NCBI RefSeq assembly: GCF_001280005.1
Contig: NZ_LGDW01000177.1
Span: forward strand, 36,317 to 100,316
Origin: Streptomyces sp. NRRL WC-3618
GTDB taxonomy: Bacteria > Actinomycetota > Actinomycetes > Streptomycetales > Streptomycetaceae
Direction of reading: 5' to 3'
DNA: 64,000 nucleotides
Shown here: positions 36,602 to 44,456 of the stretch, one piece after another
Layout of the letters: each line of letters starts with the position of its first letter
Numbering within the stretch: the stretch's first letter is position 1
Made by a program: the position numbers and the translations under genes
The notes under the pieces: model-generated
The model's database searches: none
What the model was told of the DNA's origin: nothing
Seen by the model: only the letters and a program-made list of their open reading frames with translations

Positions 36602-36636
36602 GTCCGGCAGCGGCAAAGTCCTCGCTGCTGCCGGAC
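36602..36636. terminator. Bidirectional hairpin between convergent genes
   Basis: A 10-bp perfect stem (36602-36611 with 36627-36636) with a 15-nt loop lies between the stops of the subtilase (plus) and the GH26-like gene (minus). It can terminate both transcripts. Confidence 0.6.
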
Positions 36637-36681
36637 ACATCCGGGTGGCGGTGGATCAGTCCGGGGAGTTGTTCGAGCAGG

Positions 36682-37746
36682 TCATGGATTGAGGTAAGGG
36701 TCTTTCGCCATGCGCGCGTAGGCCGCGAGCGACGACGGCGAGGAGTCGATCTGCCAGTGGCGTTCCTTGTCGATGTCGAACCACACGAAGGCCTTGATCA
36801 GTGGAAACTCGGTCTTCAGTGTCGGGACGACGCCGTCGATCCATGATGCTTTGCTGCCCCCGACCTCATCGGAGGCCATTTCGCCGATGAGGATGGGCTT
36901 GCCCTTCGCCGCGAGCTTGGCGTAGATGTCGGAGAAGAGTTGGCCGAAGCTCTGCCACCTAAAGTCCGGGTCGGACGTGCCCCAGTTGTATCCGTCGACG
37001 CCGGTCCAGTCGACGTATCGGTCACCGGGGTAGTAGGCCATGGCCGGCGGGGCGTCGGGGCTGTCGGTGACGTTCGGGCACCACGCCCAGACGACGTTGG
37101 TGGCGCCTCGTGCCTCGAAGATGTCATGGATGTGGCGGTACGCGGCGACGTATTTCGCCGGGTCGTGGCCGCCCCAGCCTTCCTCCTCGTTCATCTCGGC
37201 CGCGAAGTCGAGGAAGAATTCCTCCCCGAGTGCCTTGGCCCCGTCGGCGCGCTCCCGGATCGTCGTGTCCTGTTCTCCGCTGATGATGTCGTCGAAGTCG
37301 ACGTCGAAGGGTTCCCAATTGATCAACGGGATACGACCGTCAGCGAGATCCGCACGCGTGGTCGAGGAACGGGCCCAGTCGTCCTCCCAGCTGTAGTAGG
37401 TGAGATGGACGGCTGGTGTCCGTCCTGTCCGCGCGTCGGTCTCGGCCGCCGTGCCCGCACCGTAGTAATGACCGAGAAGCGCTCCGTGGGCAGGGACGAG
37501 AGGCCCCTCGCCCGGGACGTCCGCCGGAGCGGAGGTCCGAGGGCGGGTCGTCGGCTCAGCCTTCCGGTCCCGTTCTGAGCTGGAACACGCGGTGACGAGT
37601 GCGGTGAGCGTCATCAGCAGCACCATCGCTAAGACGCTCGTACTGCTCGTGCTGCTCGTACTGCTCGTGCTGGAGCGGCGCAATCGTGTGCTCTCCGAGG
37701 ACTGCTGCGGATGGGCGGCATAGCGCCGCCCGAGATGTTTCTTCAC
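36682..37746 (-). CDS. GH26-like glycosyl hydrolase lipoprotein
   Basis: A 354-residue surface lipoprotein, signal with lipobox LVTAC. The catalytic part (about 75-350) resembles glycoside hydrolase family 26 (beta-mannanase-like). The proposed acid/base Glu is in FAAEMNEEEGWGG, the nucleophile Glu in ILIGEMAS, and WAWCPN and YPGDRYVDWTGVDGYNWG are typical barrel motifs. GTG 37746 is the likely start, weakly supported by AAGG. The region before the signal core is a Ser/Thr tandem repeat (SSTSSTSSTSS) encoded by an 18-bp DNA repeat. It probably trims a polysaccharide outside the cell; the true substrate is uncertain. Confidence 0.8.
   Translation of the reverse strand: MKKHLGRRYAAHPQQSSESTRLRRSSTSSTSSTSSTSVLAMVLLMTLTALVTACSSSERDRKAEPTTRPRTSAPADVPGEGPLVPAHGALLGHYYGAGTAAETDARTGRTPAVHLTYYSWEDDWARSSTTRADLADGRIPLINWEPFDVDFDDIISGEQDTTIRERADGAKALGEEFFLDFAAEMNEEEGWGGHDPAKYVAAYRHIHDIFEARGATNVVWAWCPNVTDSPDAPPAMAYYPGDRYVDWTGVDGYNWGTSDPDFRWQSFGQLFSDIYAKLAAKGKPILIGEMASDEVGGSKASWIDGVVPTLKTEFPLIKAFVWFDIDKERHWQIDSSPSSLAAYARMAKDPYLNP
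37636..37671 (-). repeat. 18-bp tandem repeat inside the GH26-like gene
   Basis: Two perfect copies of an 18-bp unit (each made of two 9-mers, GCTCGTACT and GCTCGTGCT on the plus strand). In frame it encodes Ser-Ser-Thr repeats just before the signal-peptide core. Confidence 0.8.
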
Positions 37747-38029
37747 GCCTTCAGGATGCCGACTGATCCGGTCACCTCTGACCTTCAGTGTCCGCCAGGA
37801 CGAGCAGGGCTCGCAGTGGGGCGATCGCGTGCCGGGCATTCATGCGGATTCTGGTCAGATGCGCCAGGTCATGTCATGCCGTTGCGACTCGACTCGGCGT
37901 GGAGCTTCGCCTTGAGCGACCTCGACCTCGTGGTGGAAGGCGACCGTGCCGGCCGTCGCGGCACTGGCGGACAGGGCCGCGGCCGTGGGCGCCCTCGCCG
38001 GGGCACAGTGCGGCTATCTGCTCGGCGCC
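37747..38029. other. Intergenic region upstream of GH26-like gene and transposase remnant
   Basis: About 280 bp with no supported gene. It should contain the promoter of the minus-strand lipoprotein gene. The right half may be degenerate 5' sequence of the adjacent transposase remnant, but I cannot align it by eye. Confidence 0.35.
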
Positions 38030-38592
38030 CGGGCGCACCGGCACGCCGCCGGGGCGCGTAAAAGGGGGCAGAGCAGAGGGAGTCTCCCGGCGGCGTCGGC
38101 ACTGAGCCCGACGACCACGGCCTCGGGCGTTCGCGCGGCGGACTGACCACCAAGTTGCACCTGGCGGTCGAGCAGGGTCAGAAGCCGCTCTCGCTCATCG
38201 TCACCGCCGGGCATCGGCATGACAGCCCGCAGTTCCAGCCGGTACTGGAGGCCATACGGGTGTCCCGGATGGGTCGGGGCCGGCCGCACCCGGCCGGACA
38301 AGGTGCGGGCGGATAAGGCCTACGGCTCCCGCGCGAACCGCGCCTACCTGCGCAGACGTGGCATCGGCTGCACAATCCCGGAGAAGGCGACCAGGTCCGC
38401 AATCGCAAGAAGCTCGGCTCCCGTGGCGGCCGACCGCCGAAGTTCGACAAGGTCGACCACCGCGAGTGCCACGCGGTGGAGTGCGGGACCAACCGGCTGA
38501 AGAGGCACCGCGCGGTGGCGACGAGATACGACAAGCTGGCTGTCCGCTACGAAGCGACCGTACTGGTCGCTGCCATCAATGAGTGGTTGTGA
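38030..38592 (+). pseudogene. IS5-family transposase remnant
   Basis: C-terminal two thirds of a DDE transposase, broken by frameshifts. Pieces in order: AHRHAAGARKRG (38030); GGLTTKLHLAVEQGQKPLS and TAGHRHDSPQFQPVLEAIR (38110-38270); after a shift near 38290, [29 protein letters not shown]; after a one-base loss near 38390, the pieces [20 protein letters not shown] and [20 protein letters not shown], ending at a natural stop (38592). The N-terminus is lost. It cannot make a working transposase. Confidence 0.85.
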
Positions 38593-38667
38593 CAAGCACC
38601 AGAGCGGGGCGGAGGGTTCCGGGAAAACCCTTCGAGGACATCACTACTGACCTGCCACCCTGGTGAG

Positions 38668-39327
38668 ATGCTGCTCAAACTGACCGGCTCCAGCTGTTCG
38701 GGCAAGACCACGCTCGCCTACTCCGTGGGCGAGCGGCTGGGGCGGATTGCCGTGCACGACTTCGACGAGCTCGGCGTACCGGAAGGCGCCGATCGCCAGT
38801 GGCGAAACCGCATGACCGAGATGTGGGTGCGTCGCGCGCTGGAATACCAGGCCCGCGGAGTCGACCTCCTGCTGACCGGGCAGTCCCCGCTGGGAGAGGT
38901 CCTGGCCAGCCCCTCCGCCCCGTTACTGGATGGCATCGCGGTCTGTCTGGTCGACGTGTCCGACGAGGCCCGGCGCGGCAGGCTCACCAAGCGCGACTCG
39001 GACCGATGGGACGCTCCGGCGGTCGACGCCTTTCTCGGCTGGGCCGCCTGGCACCGCAAGCACGCCGAGGATCCCCGATCCCGACCCGACGTCATCATCG
39101 ACGACAGCTGGCCCCGCATGGCCTGGCGCCGCTGGACCGGGTGGACCGCCGACGATCGGCGATGGTGCACCCACCTGCTCGACACCACGGACCAGCCTGT
39201 CGCGGAATCCGTAGATCAGGTTGAGCAATGGGTGACCGAACAGCGCGACACGCTCCGATCCGGCCGTCTCCCCCTGTCGCGGGGCTGGTCAGACCAGACA
39301 GCCGCCCGAGCCGACCACGACTCCTGA
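38668..39327 (+). CDS. P-loop nucleotide kinase-like protein with a TTA codon
   Basis: A 219-residue P-loop NTPase with GSSCSGKTT at residues 7-15 and the general layout of small AAA/shikimate- or adenylate-kinase-like proteins. HDFDEL may be the substrate-binding segment and LLLTGQSPLG a Walker B-like strand. The substrate cannot be named. Leu86 is a TTA codon (38923-38925), so expression should depend on bldA. It starts 76 bp after the IS5 remnant and has no obvious operon partner. Confidence 0.75.
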   Translation: MLLKLTGSSCSGKTTLAYSVGERLGRIAVHDFDELGVPEGADRQWRNRMTEMWVRRALEYQARGVDLLLTGQSPLGEVLASPSAPLLDGIAVCLVDVSDEARRGRLTKRDSDRWDAPAVDAFLGWAAWHRKHAEDPRSRPDVIIDDSWPRMAWRRWTGWTADDRRWCTHLLDTTDQPVAESVDQVEQWVTEQRDTLRSGRLPLSRGWSDQTAARADHDS

Positions 39328-39480
39328 TCCACTTTCGCAACAGACCCTGGTTCGCCAGCAGGCCGCTGAGCCGAGGGAAGACTCCGGCGGGCGTCGTGTT
39401 CCCCCTCAGGTACTCGGTACGCATCGTCTGGACCGCAGCCACCGGGCTTCTGAACCTCGATGGTCTCCGCACATCACGGA

Positions 39481-39501
39481 GAGGGTGCGGACCGCACCCT
39501 C
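39481..39501. promoter_or_regulatory. Perfect palindrome, MerR-type operator
   Basis: GAGGGTGCGG and CCGCACCCTC arms around a single central A, a perfect 21-bp palindrome about 100 bp before the MerR start. MerR proteins bind dyads in over-long promoter spacers, and GAGGGT/ACCCTC arms are typical of this MerR type in actinobacteria. Autoregulation is likely. Confidence 0.65.
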
Positions 39502-39601
39502 ATACGCTCTCCCTGCTCCGACCTGCCGTTGCGTCATGGTTTTCAAGGGGCCCACGGCGCGACCGCGCCGACGGCACCGGACGGTGCGGGGGACATCGAT
39601 C

Positions 39602-40051
39602 GTGGCGTGGAGCACCCGGGAGATGGCGGAGCTGGCCGGCACCAGCCTCAGGGCCGTACGGCACTACCACGACATCGGCCTGCTTGAGGAGCCGGGGCGC
39701 CGCTCCAACGGATACAAGCAGTACGGCGTCAGCCACCTCGTCCGACTCCTCCGGATCAAGCGCCTCACCGCTCTGGGCTTCTCCCTCTCCCAGATCGCGG
39801 ACATGCGCGACGGCCCGGATTCCGACCCGGACCCGCGTGATCTGCGGGCTCTCGACGATGAGCTGGCCGCCACGATCGAACGACTGCAACATGTCCGCTC
39901 CGACGTCGGCGCCCTCATGCGCAGAACAGCCGCGAGTGAGTTGCCTCAAGCGCGGAGCGGTCGTAGGACCGGGCGGCCGCCTACGGCCATGGTCGAGGAG
40001 GCTTTCGCGGCTGTCCCGCCGACACTCGACCTCGCCATCGACGCGAACTGA
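39602..40051 (+). CDS. MerR-family transcriptional regulator
   Basis: A 149-residue MerR regulator. WSTREMAELAGTSLRAVRHYHDIGLL and NGYKQYGVSHLVRLLRIKRLTALGFSLSQI form the winged-helix domain, followed by a helical dimerisation region (LRALDDELAATIERLQHVR). I prefer GTG 39602, which gives the usual family N-terminus; ATG 39536 is also in frame and would add 22 unusual residues. No metal-binding cysteines are seen, so the effector is probably an organic molecule. The two SDR genes that follow lie on the other strand, ending about 105 bp away. Confidence 0.82.
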   Translation: MAWSTREMAELAGTSLRAVRHYHDIGLLEEPGRRSNGYKQYGVSHLVRLLRIKRLTALGFSLSQIADMRDGPDSDPDPRDLRALDDELAATIERLQHVRSDVGALMRRTAASELPQARSGRRTGRPPTAMVEEAFAAVPPTLDLAIDAN

Positions 40052-40155
40052 CCCCGGAACCCCGGCTTCCGCCGACAGAACGCGGTGCGGCCGCCCGCGG
40101 CGCCCCACACCGCATGCCATGCTCTTCGTCGGCGTTCACTCTCGCGCGCGTTCTG

Positions 40156-40830
40156 TCACCGGATGTCGTAGGGGTGCTCGGCGCCCTCGCGCTTGGTGTA
40201 GATGTCCCAGTAGAGCTCGGCGATGGTGTCGGCCTGGGTTTCCGGGCCACCGGAGCCGATCCGGGCGAAGATCGGCACGTGCGCCGCATACACGCCCGTC
40301 CCGGTGAGCACCTGGGTGAGCTTGAGCACGTAGGCCCGCAGGGCGGCCGCGGCGACAGCGATGTTGCCGTACTCCGGCGGCCCGGCGAATACGTCCAGAG
40401 AGGACCCGCCGGTGGTGAACAGGAGGGTGCCGGCGTCGCGTTCGATCATCTCGGGGAGCACCTGCTGGGCCGCGGTGAGACCGCCGTACAGGTAATAGTC
40501 CAGCTCCGGCTGGAGGTTCTCCACCGTCGCGTCCAACGGAGCGATCATGGCATCGGTGAACGTCTTCGGCGCGGGCGAGTACTCCATTACGTCGACTTGG
40601 CCGAACCGCTCCTTGATGCGGGCGAACGCGGCGACCAGGGACGGCCGGTCGGTGACGTCGGCCGCGAACCCGGCCGCCTCGATCCCCGCTTCACGCAATT
40701 CCGCGGCGAGCCCGTCCAGTGTCTTCTGGGTCCGCGCCACGAGCGCCACGGAGAAACCGTTACGGCCGAACATCTTGGCGATCGACAGGCCCAGGCCGGA
40801 GCCGGCTCCGACGATGGCGATGGTGGGCAC
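40156..40830 (-). CDS. SDR-family oxidoreductase
   Basis: A 224-residue Rossmann protein with the cofactor motif GAGSGLGLS near the N-terminus, then ALVARTQKTLDGLAAELREAG and AADVTDRPS. GTG 40830 follows GGAAGGAC and gives a normal SDR N-terminus. The classical Tyr-x-x-x-Lys is not in its usual context (PPEYGNIAVAAAALRAYVLK), so the active site is atypical and it may be an NAD(P)-binding member with altered chemistry. It lies 80 bp downstream of another SDR gene and is probably co-transcribed with it. Confidence 0.8.
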   Translation of the reverse strand: MPTIAIVGAGSGLGLSIAKMFGRNGFSVALVARTQKTLDGLAAELREAGIEAAGFAADVTDRPSLVAAFARIKERFGQVDVMEYSPAPKTFTDAMIAPLDATVENLQPELDYYLYGGLTAAQQVLPEMIERDAGTLLFTTGGSSLDVFAGPPEYGNIAVAAAALRAYVLKLTQVLTGTGVYAAHVPIFARIGSGGPETQADTIAELYWDIYTKREGAEHPYDIR

Positions 40831-40910
40831 GACAAATGTCCTTCCGGGAAAAGTGGTCAGGTGGTGAAATTCGGGCTGGTCTGGAGGAGGGCTGAAGTTG
40901 ACAGCCCGGG

Positions 40911-41843
40911 TCAGGATGGGGTGGCGAGGGCGTAGCGGATCCCGGTCAGCTCCTCGGACAGCTCCCACAGTCGGCGGGCGGTGTCCGGGTCTTGGGCCGC
41001 GTCGCTGGGACGGACCGTCGTGGGATGTCCGCGGGATTCCTTCCAGCCGTCGGGACCGTAGAGCTCTCCGCCGCGGGCGTGCGGCGCGGTCGCGGCGTAC
41101 AGCTGGGGCAGCACGCCCCGTTCGACGCTTTGGAAGAGCAGGGTCTTGGCGAGCGCGCCGGTCACTTTGAGCATGCCGGTCGGGCCGGTGGACGTCAGGT
41201 TCGTGGCCGTGAACCCGGGATGGGCCAGCAGGCTGCGTACCGGACTGCCCGCGGCGCGCAGCCTGCGATCGAGTTCCAGCCCGAACAGGACATTGGCGAG
41301 CTTCGACTGGTAGTAGTACGTCACCGGTGCGTACTTCTCTGCGCCGGTCAGGTCGTCGAAAAAGATCTCGCCACTGTGGTGCGCCAGCGAGGTGACCGTC
41401 ACCACCCGGGGATCGCTGCCCGCCTGTAGCAGGTCCAAGACCAAGCCGGTGAGGGCGAAATGGCCCAGGTGATTGCTGGCGAACTGCGACTCGTGCCCCT
41501 GCGGGGACAACTGGCGGGGCGCCGCCATCAGCCCCGCGTTGTTGACCAGGACGTCCACCTTCAGCCCGTCGGCGTGGATCCCGTCGGCGAACGCGCGCAC
41601 CGAATTCAGGTCGGCGAGGTCCACGTGGCGCACCTCCAGGCTCGCCCCGGGATGGGCGTCACTGATCTCCGCAGCGGCTCGGCGGCCCTTGGTCTCGTTC
41701 CGCACAGCCATCACGACATGCCCGCCGCGGCGGGCCACGTGCCGGGTGGTGGCCATCCCGAGGCCGCTGTTGGCCCCAGTGACGACAAAGGTCCTTCCGG
41801 CCAGGCCCGGGATCCGGTCAGCTGTCCACTTACTCTCCATCAT
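40911..41843 (-). CDS. SDR-family oxidoreductase (retinol/protochlorophyllide reductase-like)
   Basis: A 310-residue SDR with TGANSGLG cofactor motif, RHVDLADLNSVRAFAD, NNAGLM, SNHLGHFALT, and catalytic Ser in VTVTSLAHH with Tyr-x-x-x-Lys in YYYQSKLAN. This subgroup is often annotated as retinol dehydrogenase-like in actinobacteria; the real substrate is unknown. Starts are possible at 41855, 41843 or 41840; I use 41843. It ends 80 bp before the smaller SDR gene. It sits directly next to an IS630 remnant on its upstream side. Confidence 0.85.
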   Translation of the reverse strand: MMESKWTADRIPGLAGRTFVVTGANSGLGMATTRHVARRGGHVVMAVRNETKGRRAAAEISDAHPGASLEVRHVDLADLNSVRAFADGIHADGLKVDVLVNNAGLMAAPRQLSPQGHESQFASNHLGHFALTGLVLDLLQAGSDPRVVTVTSLAHHSGEIFFDDLTGAEKYAPVTYYYQSKLANVLFGLELDRRLRAAGSPVRSLLAHPGFTATNLTSTGPTGMLKVTGALAKTLLFQSVERGVLPQLYAATAPHARGGELYGPDGWKESRGHPTTVRPSDAAQDPDTARRLWELSEELTGIRYALATPS

Positions 41844-41931
41844 GCGACCCAGCATGCCCCTGATGTCTCAGTGTGTCAATCAGATCTCAATGTGACGCCA
41901 GAGCTTACCTTCGTGTGCGCTCCAGGAACCA

Positions 41932-42752
41932 GTGCCGCATCAGGCAACGTTCGCCCTGTCGACGACTGCGCATAGCCGCTCGTCCTGGGCGTGCTTGTTC
42001 GGGCGGTCCGGGTCCTTGTGCCGGCCGCCTCGTTCGGCCCACGGCCGGCCTGGGTGCGGTTGGAGGTTCAGCGGCCCGAATTCGTCCAGGCAGAACACCG
42101 CCTCCGGCTCGCCGTCCTCGGGTATGACCTCGCTGTCGGCGACCGCGTACAGGTGCTCCACTCTCGCCTTCTTGGCCGCGTTGTCCCGGTCGCGGGAGGT
42201 CTTCCAGGTCTTTATGCGTTGAAAGGACACGCCTTCCTCGCGGAGTCAGAATGCGCAGGCCCTCGTGGCTGATGTCGTCGACCACCCCCTCGGCGACCAG
42301 GAAGTCCGCCAGCTTGGCCAGGCTCCAGGTTGAGAACGGCAGACCGTGCTCGGCCGGTCGGGACTTGGCGAACTTCTTGATCTCACGGCGTTCGGGCAGC
42401 GTGAGGGTCCTCGGCCGCCCGCCCTAGTACTTCGGATAGAGGGAGTCGAAGCCGTCAGCGTTGAAGTTGTGGATCACGGTCCCGGACCCGGTCTGCGCTG
42501 GTGAACGTCACTTCGGCGATCTTTGCCACTGGCATGCCCTGGCGGACAGCAGCACCATCTGGGCACGCCGCCATGTCACCACCGACCCCGTACCGCGACG
42601 CATGATCCGCAACAGCCGTCTGCCCTCGCCTTCGTCGATCTCCCGAACCCGTGCTCGCTCTGCCACCCGCATAGCCTTGCGGCCCGCCGCCGCCCGAGCC
42701 ATCACCCGGGCGGCGCGTCACATCACAACAGGGCGAACACTGCCGTGATGCG
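41932..42752 (-). mobile_element. Internally deleted IS630-family element with both ends
   Basis: The ends are inverted repeats of about 28 bp (41933-41960 and 42728-42752; TGCCGCATCAGGCAACGTTCGC versus its near complement). Inside, on the minus strand, the transposase starts at 42705 (MARAAAGRKAMRVAERARVREID, GTGSVVTWRRAQMVLLSA), continues after frameshifts (MPVAKIAEVTFTSADRVRD, ISHEGLRIL) with a TAG within the KY-GGRP block at about 42425, then SFQRIKTWKTSRDRDNAAKKARVEHLYAVADSEV and the DEFGPLNL motif. About 150 residues with the rest of the catalytic core are missing, and the frame jumps to the natural C-terminus HAQDERLCAVVDRANVA. It is a non-autonomous element. Confidence 0.85.
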
Positions 42753-42755
42753 GCG

Positions 42756-43697
42756 CTAGAGGGTAAGCACGATCTTTCCCCGGGCGTGGCCGGTCTCGCT
42801 CAACTGATGCGCCGCGGCCGCGTCCCCGAGGGTGAAGGAGGCCGCGACCGGCACGGTGAAGCGGCCCTGCTGTGCGAGGGTGGCGGCCGCTGCGAGTCCT
42901 TCGACCGCCTGCGGGTCCGCTCCGGGGCCCGCAGAGCGTGTCAGATGGACTCCGTACTTCGCGGCGTTCAGGTCGGCGACTGTCACCACCCGGTCCGGGC
43001 TTCCGGTGAGGTCCACCAGATCGGGCAGCGAGCCGGATCCGGCGCAGTCCAGGACGACGTCGACGCCGTCCGGTGCCAGGGCGGTGACCCGCTCGCCCAA
43101 CCCGGCGCCGTAGGTGGTCGGTATCGCCCCCAGCCCCGCGACGAACTCGTGGTTGCGTGCGCTGGCCGTACCGATGACGGTCGCGCCGCGGGCCGCCGCG
43201 AGCTGGATGGCGACCGTGCCGACCCCACCGGCCGCGCCCTCGATCAGCAGGGTCGTGCCGGTGCCGATCTTCAGCCGGTCGAGGACGCGCGTGGCGGTCT
43301 CGACGTTCGCGGCCGCGCCGCCGGCCTCCTCCCAGCTCAGCTCGTCCGGCTTCGGCGCCCAGGTTGCCAGGACGGCGTACTCGGCGTTCGTGCCGCCGAG
43401 CACCGCGAGATGGACGATGCCGAAGACCGCGTCGCCCGGCCGGACACCGGTCACTCCCTGGCCGACCTCGTCGACGACACCCGCGGCATCCACGCCGAGC
43501 ACGTGGGGCAGGCGCAGCGGCATCATGTCGCGGAACCTGCCCGCGCGCAGGTAGCAGTCGGAAGGTGTGACGCCCGAGGCCCGTACGGCCACCCGGATGT
43601 GGCCCGGTCCCGCGTGTGGTTCCGGCACGTCGGAAACTTCCAGGACGCTTGTAGGGCCGTACTCGGAGAATGTCAGTGCTCTCATGGCGTCGGACAC
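42756..43697 (-). CDS. NADPH:quinone oxidoreductase / zinc-less MDR dehydrogenase
   Basis: A 313-residue medium-chain reductase. The GroES-like N-terminal domain (MRALTFSEYGPTSVLEVSDVPEP, GVDAAGVVDEVGQGVTGVRPGDAVFG) precedes a Rossmann domain with IEGAAGGVGTVAIQLAAARGATVIGTA. The zinc ligands of alcohol dehydrogenases are absent, placing it with quinone oxidoreductases. ATG 43697 and 43685 are both possible starts. It is divergent from a TetR gene 38 bp away, the usual arrangement in which the TetR represses the reductase until an electrophile appears. Both genes lie between IS630 ends. Confidence 0.9.
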   Translation of the reverse strand: MSDAMRALTFSEYGPTSVLEVSDVPEPHAGPGHIRVAVRASGVTPSDCYLRAGRFRDMMPLRLPHVLGVDAAGVVDEVGQGVTGVRPGDAVFGIVHLAVLGGTNAEYAVLATWAPKPDELSWEEAGGAAANVETATRVLDRLKIGTGTTLLIEGAAGGVGTVAIQLAAARGATVIGTASARNHEFVAGLGAIPTTYGAGLGERVTALAPDGVDVVLDCAGSGSLPDLVDLTGSPDRVVTVADLNAAKYGVHLTRSAGPGADPQAVEGLAAAATLAQQGRFTVPVAASFTLGDAAAAHQLSETGHARGKIVLTL

Positions 43698-43698
43698 T

Positions 43699-43718
43699 AA
43701 CGGAACGCCCCGTCCGTT
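43699..43718. promoter_or_regulatory. AACGGA-N8-TCCGTT operator in the divergent promoter
   Basis: Perfect 6-bp inverted arms with an 8-bp spacer fill the 38-bp gap between the quinone reductase and TetR start codons. It can serve as the TetR operator for both promoters. Confidence 0.65.
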
Positions 43719-43735
43719 TGACTAAAGTGGGAGCG

Positions 43736-44362
43736 GTGACGAACCGTTTGCCTCACTCCTTGCGCTCCGATGCCCGGGACAACCGCGAGCGCATCCTCGC
43801 AGTGGCCCGCACGACGTTCGCCGAGCAGGGGCTGGACGTGGCGATGCGCGAGATCGCGCGGCGTGCCGAGGTCGGCCCCGCAACCCTCTACCGGCACTTC
43901 CCGACCAAGGAGGCGCTGGTCACCGAAGCCTTCAGCGAGCAGATGACGGCCTGCGCCGCCCTCGTCGACGAAGGACTGGCCGATCCGGATCCCTGGCACG
44001 GCTTCTGCCGGGTGGTCGAGAAAATGTGTGAAATGCACGCATGGGACCGGGGCTTCACCGCGGCATTCGTCTCGGCCTTCCCCCGCGCGATCGACTTCGC
44101 CGCGAACCGGGAGCAGGCATGGGGCAAGGTCGCGGAGCTCGCCCGCCGGGCCAAGGAGACGGGCGAGCTGCGCCCGGACTTCGTCCTGGACGACCTGATC
44201 ATGGTGCTCATGGCCAACGGCGGCATCCGGACCCCCTCGCCGGCCACCGCGGTGGCCGCCTCGCGGCGCTTCGCCGCGCTGCTGATCCAGGGCATGCGTG
44301 CCCAGCTGGCCATTCCGGCGCTGCCCCCGGCGGTCCGGCTGCCGCTGACGGTCATGACCTAG
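43736..44362 (+). CDS. TetR-family regulator of the divergent quinone oxidoreductase
   Basis: A 208-residue TetR protein. The helix-turn-helix is at about residues 12-60 (NRERILAVARTTFAEQGLDVAMREIARRAEVGPATLYRHFPTKEALV), with a helical ligand domain after it. GTG 43736 with GGGAG upstream is the natural start; longer frames run into the divergent gene. It should repress itself and the reductase. The gene ends only about 20 bp before an IS630 3' remnant. Confidence 0.88.
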   Translation: MTNRLPHSLRSDARDNRERILAVARTTFAEQGLDVAMREIARRAEVGPATLYRHFPTKEALVTEAFSEQMTACAALVDEGLADPDPWHGFCRVVEKMCEMHAWDRGFTAAFVSAFPRAIDFAANREQAWGKVAELARRAKETGELRPDFVLDDLIMVLMANGGIRTPSPATAVAASRRFAALLIQGMRAQLAIPALPPAVRLPLTVMT

Positions 44363-44384
44363 CGGCGCACCGGGCAGCGGACAC

Positions 44385-44443
44385 GTCCAGGACGAGGAGC
44401 TACGCACAGTCGTCAACAGGGCGAACGTTGCCTGATGCGGCAG
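44385..44443 (+). repeat. IS630 3' end remnant (transposase C-terminus plus terminal repeat)
   Basis: The last codons of an IS630 transposase in the plus orientation (reads ..LRTVVNRANVA-stop) and the terminal sequence to 44443. About 39 of 43 positions match, in inverted orientation, the left end of the element at 41932. The rest of this copy is gone. Confidence 0.8.
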
Positions 44444-44456
44444 TAGTAGTCCTTGG

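Noticed and set aside
37620-37680. CRISPR-like short repeats
   Set aside because: It is a tandem repeat inside a coding region without spacers. No CRISPR array is seen in the window.
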